Source: an uncultured Oscillospiraceae bacterium
Lineage (GTDB): Bacteria; Bacillota; Clostridia; Oscillospirales; Oscillospiraceae
Direction: 5' to 3'
Length of the DNA: 57,452 bases
Assembly (NCBI GenBank): GCA_934591705.1
Contig: CAKTPM010000010.1
Coordinates: 1-57,452, forward strand
Shown in pieces: positions 25,099-31,167 of the stretch. Numbering within the stretch: the first letter of the stretch is position 1; each line of letters begins with the position of its first letter. The position numbers and the translations under genes were made by a program. The notes under the pieces were generated by a model. It was not told where the DNA came from and searched no databases. It saw nothing but the letters and a program-made list of their open reading frames with translations.

Positions 25099-25127
25099 TT
25101 GCATTTATGCCTGCATTGTACTACAAT
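25099..25127 (+). promoter_or_regulatory. Promoter of the Crp/Fnr regulator gene
   Basis: TTGCAT (25099-25104), 17 bp, TACAAT (25122-25127). On the reverse strand another TACAAT (25120-25115) can serve the divergent Fe-S gene. Confidence 0.7.
25115..25127. promoter_or_regulatory. GntR/FadR-type operator palindrome, copy A
   Basis: ATTGTACTACAAT, fitting the FadR-subfamily rule TnGTnnnACnA and identical in both arms to copies at 30060 and 31057. It covers both divergent -10 boxes. Confidence 0.55.
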
Positions 25128-25142
25128 AAAAGCAACAAGTCG

Positions 25143-25156
25143 GTTGAATTTTCAAC
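25143..25156. promoter_or_regulatory. Crp/Fnr-type dyad
   Basis: GTTGA-ATTT-TCAAC has the 5-4-5 geometry of Crp/Fnr boxes. It lies downstream of the expected start of the regulator transcript (autorepression) and centred about 41.5 bp upstream of the likely start of the divergent Fe-S gene (class II activation). Confidence 0.55.
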
Positions 25157-25171
25157 GAAAGGAGCCGTTTT

Positions 25172-25861
25172 ATGAAGGAATTTTTTCCGGTGCTCCAAGC
25201 ATCACCCCTTTTTTCCGGCATCTCCCGGGAGGAGCTTGCCGCTATGCTCACCTGCCTGGGGGCGAGGACGGAGTCCTTTTCCAAGGGCGTCCGGCTGCTC
25301 CGGGCCGGTGACACGGCGGAGGAGGTGGGCCTGGTGCTGGCGGGGAGCGTGCTGGTCGTGCAGGAGGACATCTGGGGCAACCGCAGCATCCTCTCCAAAA
25401 TCGGGCCGGGGCAGACCTTTGCCGAGGTGTTCGCCTGCGCACCGGGAGCGGTGCTGAATGTGAGCGTGGAGGCGCAGAGCGCGGGTGCGGTGCTGTTTTT
25501 GCGCATCAAGCGCGTGCTGAGCGTGTGCCCCTCCGCCTGCGCCCACCACGGGCGCATGGTCCGCAATCTGCTGGGGGAGCTGGCGGAGAAGAACCTGCAG
25601 CTCAATGAAAAGCTCACCCACATGGCCCGGCGCACCACCCGGGCGAAGCTGCTGTCCTATTTTTCCGCCGAGGCCCGGCGCCGGGGCAGCTATGAGTTCG
25701 ACATCCCCTTTTCCCGCCAACAGCTGGCGGATTACCTCGGCGTGGAGCGCAGCGGGCTGTCCCTGGAGCTGGGGAAAATGCGGGATGAGGGCCTGCTTAC
25801 CTTTCACAAGAGCCATATCCGACTCATAGCGCCGGGCGCTGACGGCCTCGATGCCCCTTGA
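25172..25861 (+). CDS. Crp/Fnr-family transcriptional regulator
   Basis: A 229-residue regulator with an N-terminal cyclic-nucleotide-like sensor domain (about 10-130; VRLLRAGDTAEEVGLVLAGS strands) and a C-terminal winged helix. The recognition region is FSRQQLADYLGVERSGLSLE near 183-202. The canonical Fnr N-terminal CxxCxxC-type cluster is not present, so the signal may be redox, haem or a small molecule. AAAGGAG precedes the ATG. The divergent Fe-S protein and the dyad at 25143 suggest it controls that gene and itself. Confidence 0.9.
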   Translation: MKEFFPVLQASPLFSGISREELAAMLTCLGARTESFSKGVRLLRAGDTAEEVGLVLAGSVLVVQEDIWGNRSILSKIGPGQTFAEVFACAPGAVLNVSVEAQSAGAVLFLRIKRVLSVCPSACAHHGRMVRNLLGELAEKNLQLNEKLTHMARRTTRAKLLSYFSAEARRRGSYEFDIPFSRQQLADYLGVERSGLSLELGKMRDEGLLTFHKSHIRLIAPGADGLDAP

Positions 25862-25890
25862 GCCCCGGACAGCCGGGGAAGGGCGAGCTC

Positions 25891-25932
25891 AAAAACGGTC
25901 CTGCGGCCCCGGAGGGCCGCAGGACCGTTTGC
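25891..25932. terminator. Bidirectional terminator between crp/fnr-type and flavodoxin genes
   Basis: ACGGTCCTGCGGCCC-CGGA-GGGCCGCAGGACCGT, flanked by A5 on the left and TTT on the right. Confidence 0.88.
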
Positions 25933-25937
25933 TATTC

Positions 25938-26360
25938 TCAGTCTGCCAGTGTCTCACCCAGGGCCCGGCAGGAGGCCAGGGCCGCCTCGTCAGGGGCATC
26001 GGCGCAGATCACGCTCTCACACGCCAGGTTCACTCCCGCATCGCTGCAGTCCCGCTCCCAGCTGCGCATCCACTCGCCGTCGCCCCAACCGTAGGAGCCG
26101 AAGAGGGCTACCCGCTTGCCGCCCAGGCCGTGCTTGCAGGCATCGAACATGGGCTGGAACTCCATTTCCTCCAGCACCTCGCTGCCCATGGCCGGGCAGC
26201 CGAAGGCGATGGCGCCATAGGCGGTCAGATCGCCGGGGTGCACCTGGTCGGGGGTGAGCAAAACGGCCTCGGCGCCGGCAGCGGTCATGCCCTGGGCAAC
26301 GGCCCGAGCCATGGCCTCCGTATTGCCCGTGCCGCTCCAATATACAACAGCAGCTTTCAT
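25938..26360 (-). CDS. Flavodoxin
   Basis: A 140-residue FMN-binding electron carrier. The phosphate-binding loop WSGTGNTEAMA is at about 8-18. The aromatic loops FGCPAMGSEVLEE (near 53-65) and FGSYGWGDGEW (near 87-97) flank the isoalloxazine ring in the short-chain family. Length is typical of clostridial flavodoxins (about 140). It lies 38 bp after the DUF3793 gene on the same strand. Flavodoxin usually replaces ferredoxin under iron limitation, which fits the metal-type operator in front of DUF3793. Confidence 0.92.
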   Translation of the reverse strand: MKAAVVYWSGTGNTEAMARAVAQGMTAAGAEAVLLTPDQVHPGDLTAYGAIAFGCPAMGSEVLEEMEFQPMFDACKHGLGGKRVALFGSYGWGDGEWMRSWERDCSDAGVNLACESVICADAPDEAALASCRALGETLAD

Positions 26361-26398
26361 TTTCGTAAATTCCTTTCCTTTTAATGATTTTTATAGAA

Positions 26399-26950
26399 TC
26401 AAACCGCGACGGCCAGCTGCTCGAGCTTCGAGCCGCTCTGCCAGAGAGCGCAGTAGATCTCCGTGCATTTTTTGAACTTTGCGAAGAGCGTCCGGGCCCT
26501 TTCCTCATCGCCGTAGACCTTCCAAAGCCCCGTGCATTTGAAGCCGTTGGCCCGGTGGTCGATGAAGCCCTGCACATCCTCCGGCGGGTAGCTGAGAAAC
26601 AGCCCCACCTCATGGGGGAACTCTCCGTTCTCTCGGAAGCGGCGTGCCAGCCGGGCTACGCAGCGGGCGCAGCTTTCATCGGCATAGCCCGCCTGCCGCA
26701 GCAGCTGGACGGCCCGAGCGTCCCGCAGGTCCCGCCGCAGCTCGGCGGGGCGGTAGAGGTAGAGCAGCGCCTGCCCCGGCAAAAAGCGGATGGGCAGAAG
26801 GCACAGCCCCTTGGGCGCCAGCCGCCGGTTCAGCTGCCGGATGTCGGCCAGCAGTGCCCGGCGATCCTCGCAGGGGCAGGGGAACAAGCTCCCGGTCTTG
26901 ATGCCCGCCAGCGTGGGCGCCCCCTGACGGATCAAAATTTCTTCAGACAT
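26399..26950 (-). CDS. DUF3793 family protein
   Basis: A 183-residue protein of a family found in anaerobic Firmicutes, often beside flavodoxin. FPHEVGLFLSYPPEDVQGFI (about 110-129), then TGLWKVYGDEERARTLFAKF and a KKCTEIYC segment are the family hallmarks. The conserved cysteines (CPCEDR, CARC, FKCTG, KCTEIYC) could bind metal. AAGGAG lies 10 bp before the ATG. The -10 region upstream coincides with an AGGTTA-type dyad. Function unknown; co-transcription with flavodoxin suggests an iron or redox role. Confidence 0.85.
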   Translation of the reverse strand: MSEEILIRQGAPTLAGIKTGSLFPCPCEDRRALLADIRQLNRRLAPKGLCLLPIRFLPGQALLYLYRPAELRRDLRDARAVQLLRQAGYADESCARCVARLARRFRENGEFPHEVGLFLSYPPEDVQGFIDHRANGFKCTGLWKVYGDEERARTLFAKFKKCTEIYCALWQSGSKLEQLAVAV

Positions 26951-26982
26951 TTGCCTTTCGCTCCTTGTTTTTAATTTACAGG

Positions 26983-27003
26983 AAGGTAAATATATCTAAC
27001 CTT
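26983..27003. promoter_or_regulatory. Metal-regulator-like dyad at the DUF3793-flavodoxin promoter
   Basis: On the reverse strand AAGGTTAGATA followed by TATTTACCTT: a 21-bp imperfect palindrome with AGGTTAG/TTTACCT half-sites, resembling DtxR/IdeR boxes. It covers the TATATT -10. Confidence 0.5.
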
Positions 27004-27010
27004 TCGGCCT

Positions 27011-27040
27011 TTGAGAAGCCGCCGCAGGGCGGCTTCTCAA
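27011..27040. terminator. Hairpin after the HMA protein gene
   Basis: TTGAGAAGCCGCC-GCAG-GGCGGCTTCTCAA, a 13-bp perfect stem with a 4-nt loop but no clear T tract. It probably ends the ZIP-HMA transcript. Confidence 0.55.
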
Positions 27041-27050
27041 GGCGCAGGGA

Positions 27051-27308
27051 CTACCGCTTCAAAAACGAGAACAGCCCCTTCTTTTCATAGACCTCTGCGC
27101 GGATGTCCCCTGCGGTGTAGCCGGTGGCGTTGATGGCGGCCCGGAGGGCGATTTCGTTCAGGGGCTTTTGAGAGAGGATCACCGTCTCCCCCTTGGCATG
27201 GGAGGAGGCGACCTTCTCCACAGGGAAGGCGCCGCGAATGGCGTCGTTGAGGTGGGCCTCGCACATGGCGCAGGCCATGCCGGATACCTTAACGGTCGTT
27301 TGGATCAT
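27051..27308 (-). CDS. Heavy-metal-associated (HMA) domain protein
   Basis: An 85-residue copper-chaperone-like protein. MIQTTVKVSGMACAMCEAHL has the GMxCxxC metal-binding motif (C13, C16), followed by the beta-alpha-beta-beta-alpha-beta fold. The C-terminal tail KKGLFSFLKR is common in clostridial versions. The frame extends upstream to 27380, overlapping the ZIP gene, but GAAGG before the ATG at 27308 and the family start favour 27308. It starts 55 bp after the ZIP transporter stop, in the same transcript. Cu(I), Zn or Cd handling is possible. Confidence 0.85.
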   Translation of the reverse strand: MIQTTVKVSGMACAMCEAHLNDAIRGAFPVEKVASSHAKGETVILSQKPLNEIALRAAINATGYTAGDIRAEVYEKKGLFSFLKR

Positions 27309-27363
27309 ATCGATACCTTCTTTCTTTTTATATCCGCTGCCGCCGCAGTGCTCGCCGCCGGGC

Positions 27364-28140
27364 TTATCCCAGGGCCACATCCAGCGTCATCATCACGCTG
27401 AAGCCCACCGCGAAGAACACCGTGCCCAGGTTGGAGTGCCGCCCCCGGGACATTTCCGGGATCAGCTCCTCCACCACCACATAGAGCATGGCACCGGCGG
27501 CAAAGCTCAGAAGATAGGGCAGCACCGGGATCACCAGCTGGGCGGCCAGGAGTGTCAGTACCGCGCCGATGGGCTCCACCACGCCGGAGAGGACGCCGCC
27601 TGAAAACGCCCGGCCCCGGCTCTCGCCCTCCGCCCGGAGGGGCATGGAGATGATGGCCCCTTCGGGGAAGTTCTGAATGGCGATGCCCAGGGACAGGACC
27701 AGAGCGCTGGCCGCCGTGATCTGTGCGTTCCCCGCCAGGAAGCCCGCGTACATCACGCCTACCGCCATGCCCTCCGGAATGTTATGCAGGGTCACCGCCA
27801 GCACCATCATGGTGGTGCGGCCCAGGCGGCTTTTCGGTCCCTCCGCCTGGTCGCTGCCCACATGGAGGTGGGGGATCAGCCGGTCCAGCAGCAGCAAAAA
27901 CAGCACGCCGGCCCAGAAGCCCACAAGGGCCGGGAGGAAGGACAGTCTGCCCATGCCTGCCGACTGGTCCATGGCGGGAATCAGCAAGCTCCAGACAGAG
28001 GCCGCCGCCATCACTCCGGCGGCAAAGCCCGCCAGGGAGCGCTGCACCAGGTCGCCCAGGGCTTTTTTCATAAAAAACACACAGCCCGCCCCCAGGGTCG
28101 TGCCCAGGAAGGGAAGCAGTATGCCGAGAAGGGTTTCCAT
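27364..28140 (-). CDS. ZIP family metal transporter
   Basis: A 258-residue membrane importer for divalent metals (Zn, Fe or Mn) into the cytosol. The metal-binding helices carry LHNIPEG (about 118-124) and IQNFPEG (155-161), and a cytosolic His loop (LIPHLHVGSDQAEG near 88-101) lies between TM3 and TM4; eight hydrophobic segments are visible. GGAGG precedes the ATG. Two AGGTTA/GTTAA-type dyads lie in the 290-bp upstream region, consistent with repression by metal. It is the first gene of a unit with the HMA protein. Confidence 0.9.
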   Translation of the reverse strand: METLLGILLPFLGTTLGAGCVFFMKKALGDLVQRSLAGFAAGVMAAASVWSLLIPAMDQSAGMGRLSFLPALVGFWAGVLFLLLLDRLIPHLHVGSDQAEGPKSRLGRTTMMVLAVTLHNIPEGMAVGVMYAGFLAGNAQITAASALVLSLGIAIQNFPEGAIISMPLRAEGESRGRAFSGGVLSGVVEPIGAVLTLLAAQLVIPVLPYLLSFAAGAMLYVVVEELIPEMSRGRHSNLGTVFFAVGFSVMMTLDVALG

Positions 28141-28155
28141 AGTATTCCTCCAATT

Positions 28156-28263
28156 TCACACTTTTAGTACAGGTCGGCGGGACGGCTGCCCGCCGCAGCC
28201 GCCGGCCCCGCAGCCGCAGGAAGTCCGAATACGCTGCAGGGTGTTAGATAACCTTAACCGCAT
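28156..28263 (-). CDS. Possible 35-aa Cys-rich leader peptide (doubtful)
   Basis: A reverse-strand frame from ATG 28263 gives 35 residues with a Cys-Gly cluster (TSCGCGAGGCGGQ) and stops just before the ZIP ribosome binding site. No Shine-Dalgarno precedes its ATG and the start lies next to an operator-like dyad. It may be chance coding in GC-rich leader sequence; it is recorded because metal-binding leader peptides are plausible before a metal transporter. Confidence 0.2.
   Translation of the reverse strand: MRLRLSNTLQRIRTSCGCGAGGCGGQPSRRPVLKV
28243..28258. promoter_or_regulatory. Metal-regulator-like dyad, copy 2 (ZIP leader)
   Basis: GTTAGATAACCTTAAC shares 13 of 16 positions with the copy at 28408 and 12 of 16 with the core at 26983. 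A possible reverse-strand -10 (TTATCT) lies inside it. Confidence 0.45.
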
Positions 28264-28407
28264 GCCAAAAGAAAATGCCGCAGGACCCGCTGGTCTTTCG
28301 TGTATCGCCCGCCGGCGGAAGCCCGGGGATGCGATGACGACCGGCGCCCGGCAGGGAGCTGCTGCGCAGCGCCGAAGCCGACGGTGCCGGGGCTCTGTGC
28401 GCAAGTG

Positions 28408-28423
28408 GTTAAAGTACCTTAAC
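28408..28423. promoter_or_regulatory. Metal-regulator-like dyad, copy 3
   Basis: GTTAAAGTACCTTAAC, a nearly perfect 16-bp palindrome (one mismatched pair). It sits just downstream of the expected start of a reverse-strand promoter at 28437-28465, as a repressor site would. Confidence 0.5.
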
Positions 28424-28436
28424 TGCCTTTGCCTAT

Positions 28437-28465
28437 AAGCTACCACACCTTTCCGGAAAAAGCAA
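28437..28465 (-). promoter_or_regulatory. Possible promoter toward the ZIP-HMA genes
   Basis: Reverse strand TTGCTT (28460-28465), 17 bp, TAGCTT (28437-28442) with TGG extension. The -10 is weak. Confidence 0.4.
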
Positions 28466-28611
28466 GAGGGTTTTGCAATATTTTTTCATCGGGCGAAGTG
28501 CGGGAGGGGGGCATGGCCGCGGTCGCCCGTTTTTCTGGGCTTGGGGCGCGGCCCGGGGCGAAAAAGCAGCCGAGACAAAAGTGCCGAGCCGACGCTTTAT
28601 GCCTCCCGCGC

Positions 28612-28652
28612 AAAAAAGCACCCTGATTTCATAAGAAATCAGGGTGCTTTTG
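28612..28652 (-). terminator. Terminator downstream of the GntR gene
   Basis: GCACCCTGATTTC-ATAA-GAAATCAGGGTGC with T6 on the reverse-strand side. The 28653-28814 stretch before it holds a 9-bp long-range repeat (GCCAGCCGG/CCGGCTGGC) and no gene. Confidence 0.85.
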
Positions 28653-28814
28653 CTGCGGAAAACCGGCCTCAGTCGGCAGGTCTGCGCGGGAAGGCGCGCT
28701 GCCGCTGCCAGCCGGAGGGGCAAGGCCGGGCCTATTCAACCGATAGCGAACCGGCTGGCTTAAGCCGTGCAGGAGCGTTAAATCCCGACTGCCTGCAGGA
28801 CAGAGGCAAAGCCA

Positions 28815-29600
28815 TCAGGAGTCCTGCTCTGTTTGGCTGCTCTCGATCTCCTTACAGAGCTCCTCCGTGTCGTAAGAGGAGTTGATGACCTCGATCCGGC
28901 CGAACAGGTGCCTGTGCATAATGGATTTGGCAAGGAGGGCATCCCGCTTTTTTATGGCCTCAACGATCAGGCCATGCTCGTCCACGCGGCTGTCCCGTTC
29001 CTCCGGCTTTGTATACCGGTTGAACTGAATGTAGTCCCCCTCCTTCAGCTGATTGAGCATCGTGCTGAGCAGATCCGACAGGATATCGTTTTTAGACATC
29101 TTGGCCAGCTCTGCGTGGAAATTGAAATCATCCGTATAGAAATAGTTTCGGGCACGCCAGATTTTTTCGGACTTATTGACCAGCGCCTCCAGGGCCCGGA
29201 TCTCCTCATCCGTTCCCCGCAGGCAGGCGAGGTAGGCCAGCTCCGGCTCAATGATCAGGCGCGTCTCCATGATTTTTTCCAGGGAAGTGTTTTTCTTCAG
29301 CCGCTCGAAAAAACGCATGCTGTGAATGCCGGAGATGGCGCTGGAGGAAACAAAGGTCCCGCTGCCGGCGTTGGAGTCCAGGATCCCGAAGTTGATCAGG
29401 ATCTTCATTGCCTCCCGCATGATGTTGCGGCTGACATTGAAGGACGCGGCCAATTCGATCTCGTTAGGCAGCTTATCGCCGGGCTTCCAGGTGCCTGCCT
29501 CCACCATAGAGGCCAAGGCCTCCACCAATTGCGTGCTTAAATTGGTTTTTTGTACCTTGGGAAGTAGTTCGCTCTCCGCTCTTTCAATCAAAAAAATCAC
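28815..29600 (-). CDS. GntR-family regulator, FadR/FCD subfamily
   Basis: A 261-residue transcription factor. The N-terminal winged helix (about 19-85) contains LPNEIELAASFNVSRNIMRE and GSGTFV. The all-helical FCD domain (about 105-245) has metal/ligand positions such as DDFNFHAELA and DEHGLIVEAI plus HRHLFGR. This subfamily commonly represses catabolic or transport genes until a carboxylate ligand binds. The start is ambiguous: GTG at 29600 or TTG at 29591. Palindromes at 25115, 30060 and 31057 fit its operator class, and it flanks the DMT/symporter/opine-dehydrogenase cluster, its likely regulon. Confidence 0.9.
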   Translation of the reverse strand: MIFLIERAESELLPKVQKTNLSTQLVEALASMVEAGTWKPGDKLPNEIELAASFNVSRNIMREAMKILINFGILDSNAGSGTFVSSSAISGIHSMRFFERLKKNTSLEKIMETRLIIEPELAYLACLRGTDEEIRALEALVNKSEKIWRARNYFYTDDFNFHAELAKMSKNDILSDLLSTMLNQLKEGDYIQFNRYTKPEERDSRVDEHGLIVEAIKKRDALLAKSIMHRHLFGRIEVINSSYDTEELCKEIESSQTEQDS

Positions 29601-30059
29601 CGTCCATTTTACCTACTTATTTTTTTCACACCCTTCATTATAGTTGCTTTTGCTCAAATTTGCAAGCTTTGAAGCTTAAAAATCCTTTCAAGCGGAAATT
29701 TCCTGCCCGCTGTCTTAAAAACGAGGGCGCTTCGGCAGCGGCGAGATCGGGGGTGAACGGCTGCAGCGCCGGCGGCGGGAAGGCGCAGGTGCGTATAGGG
29801 CGGCTATCGGAGCGCGGAGGAGTGCGGAGGGCCGAGGCCGGAGCGGAAAGACGGCGGAGGCGGACACAAAAATTCGTATGCTCCTTACCCGAGGGAAGAG
29901 GGGATTGGTATATTTCAACAAAACCGCGGGGGTTTATCGCACCAACTCGCTAAACCGATAAATGTAAAATTGTTAAAAGTGCAAAAGAAATCGACTCGAT
30001 TTTCTACCTTTCGTAGAAAATCATTTGTTGGTGCAAAGCGCTATTGCAATATAAATCCC
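29601..30059. other. Non-coding, structured intergenic region upstream of GntR
   Basis: About 460 bp without a credible gene. Visible structure: GCACCAAC (29939-29946) and GTTGGTGC (30027-30034) as outer inverted repeats; a perfect 10-bp stem GATTTTCTAC/GTAGAAAATC (29998-30022) inside; and AAATCG-ACT-CGATTT overlapping it. Long GntR leader, small RNA or decayed mobile DNA are all possible. Confidence 0.45.
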
Positions 30060-30072
30060 ATTGTACTACAAT
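30060..30072. promoter_or_regulatory. GntR/FadR-type operator palindrome, copy B
   Basis: ATTGTACTACAAT, between the DMT stop and the GntR gene. Its reverse-strand TACAAT could be a -10 for GntR, giving autoregulation; the -35 is poor. Confidence 0.6.
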
Positions 30073-30095
30073 CATACAAAAATACAGATTCGATT

Positions 30096-31019
30096 TTACG
30101 CCTGCGGCGTACCTCCGGCGGTTCCCTTATCAGAGGGATGGGGGCGGAGGGTATGCTGCTTGTAGCAAAAGAGCAGCGCGGACGCCGCGATGACCATGCC
30201 GCCGCCGACCAGGGTACGGACCGAGGGGGTCTGATCCAAAAACAGGAAGCCCATGAGGGCGCTGTACAGGATCGCGATCTGATTATAGATGCTCAATTCC
30301 CCGGCAGGGGCCCAGCGATAGGAAAAGGTCATGGTGATCTGGCCGATAGCCGCAAACACGCCGATCATCAGGAGGCAGAACAGGTTCCATCCTGTGGGCC
30401 AAACAAAGGTGGATACCATCAGGGGAACGGACAGCACGGTGCTGAAGGTGCAGAAGTGCATCACCACCGTCAGGGAATGGACCTTGCCGGAGAGATAGGA
30501 GATCATGGGATAGGAGATCGTGTCGCACAGGGCGGTGCCGAAGGCGGCCAGAAGCGGAAGAAACGCAGAGGAGAAGGAAGGATTCGCCGCAATAAACGCG
30601 CCCAAAAAGGCGAGCAGCATGGCGGGGATGTGGATCTTGCTGAGCTTCTCATGGAGAAACAGCGCCGACACCCCGGAGATGGTGAACATGGACATTCGGT
30701 TCAGGATCGACACATCCGCCTGGGCGGCATTCCGGGAGGCATAAAAAAGCAGCACGATCGCCAAAAAGCCAGCCGCGGAGCGGGCGAACAGATAGGGCTG
30801 GTACCGCCGGGCTCCGTAGAAGGAGATGCCCTGGCGCTTGGCAACAAAGCCCACAGCGATCAGGCCGATGAGATTCCGGAAAAAGGTCTGCTCGGTGATG
30901 CTGATCTCGGGGCCGGTCAAGGCCACGAACACCTGCATCAGCGAGAAGGAGAGGGCGGAAAGCAGCGCCAGGCAGATGCCTCTGCCCCGGTGTGTGTAAC
31001 TATCTTGTGCGTAATCCAT
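30096..31019 (-). CDS. EamA/DMT-superfamily transporter
   Basis: A 307-residue membrane protein with ten predicted helices in two EamA repeats. CLALLSALSFSLMQVFVALT begins the first repeat, and the second ends near GFLFLDQTPSVRTLVGGGMV. The frame is open further upstream to 31235, but ATG at 31019 has GAGGAGG 8 bp before it. It is divergent from the sodium:solute symporter, with an operator-like palindrome on its -10. DMT proteins usually export amino acids or metabolites; CntI, a DMT protein, exports opine metallophores in other bacteria. The substrate here is unknown. Confidence 0.88.
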   Translation of the reverse strand: MDYAQDSYTHRGRGICLALLSALSFSLMQVFVALTGPEISITEQTFFRNLIGLIAVGFVAKRQGISFYGARRYQPYLFARSAAGFLAIVLLFYASRNAAQADVSILNRMSMFTISGVSALFLHEKLSKIHIPAMLLAFLGAFIAANPSFSSAFLPLLAAFGTALCDTISYPMISYLSGKVHSLTVVMHFCTFSTVLSVPLMVSTFVWPTGWNLFCLLMIGVFAAIGQITMTFSYRWAPAGELSIYNQIAILYSALMGFLFLDQTPSVRTLVGGGMVIAASALLFCYKQHTLRPHPSDKGTAGGTPQA

Positions 31020-31056
31020 TTGAAAAAACCTCCTCGGGTGGTTTTTGATATGCTGC

Positions 31057-31085
31057 ATTGTAGTACAATTGAACAGAAAAGGCAA
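31057..31085 (-). promoter_or_regulatory. DMT promoter with GntR/FadR-type operator copy C
   Basis: Reverse strand TTGCCT (31080-31085), 17 bp, TACAAT (31057-31062). The palindrome ATTGTAGTACAAT (31057-31069) covers the -10; its forward-strand TACAAT could also serve the symporter operon. A CTGCC-GAC-GGCAG hairpin follows in the forward leader. Confidence 0.65.
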
Positions 31086-31167
31086 GAGCAAAGTTTGAAG
31101 GGATCGTCTGCCGACGGCAGTATCCAATAATACACCAGAAAGTAATAAATAAGGAGGTCGTGAAAAC

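Noticed and set aside
28424..28814. Cobalamin or other known riboswitch between the ZIP and GntR genes
   Set aside because: CAGGA/TCCTG-like stretches near 28817 fall in the GntR coding end, and no conserved riboswitch core could be aligned by eye on either strand.
30092..30112. ACGCC-TGC-GGCGT hairpin at the DMT stop codon as a terminator
   Set aside because: It is followed by AAAATCG rather than a T tract on the transcribed strand and lies mostly within codons.
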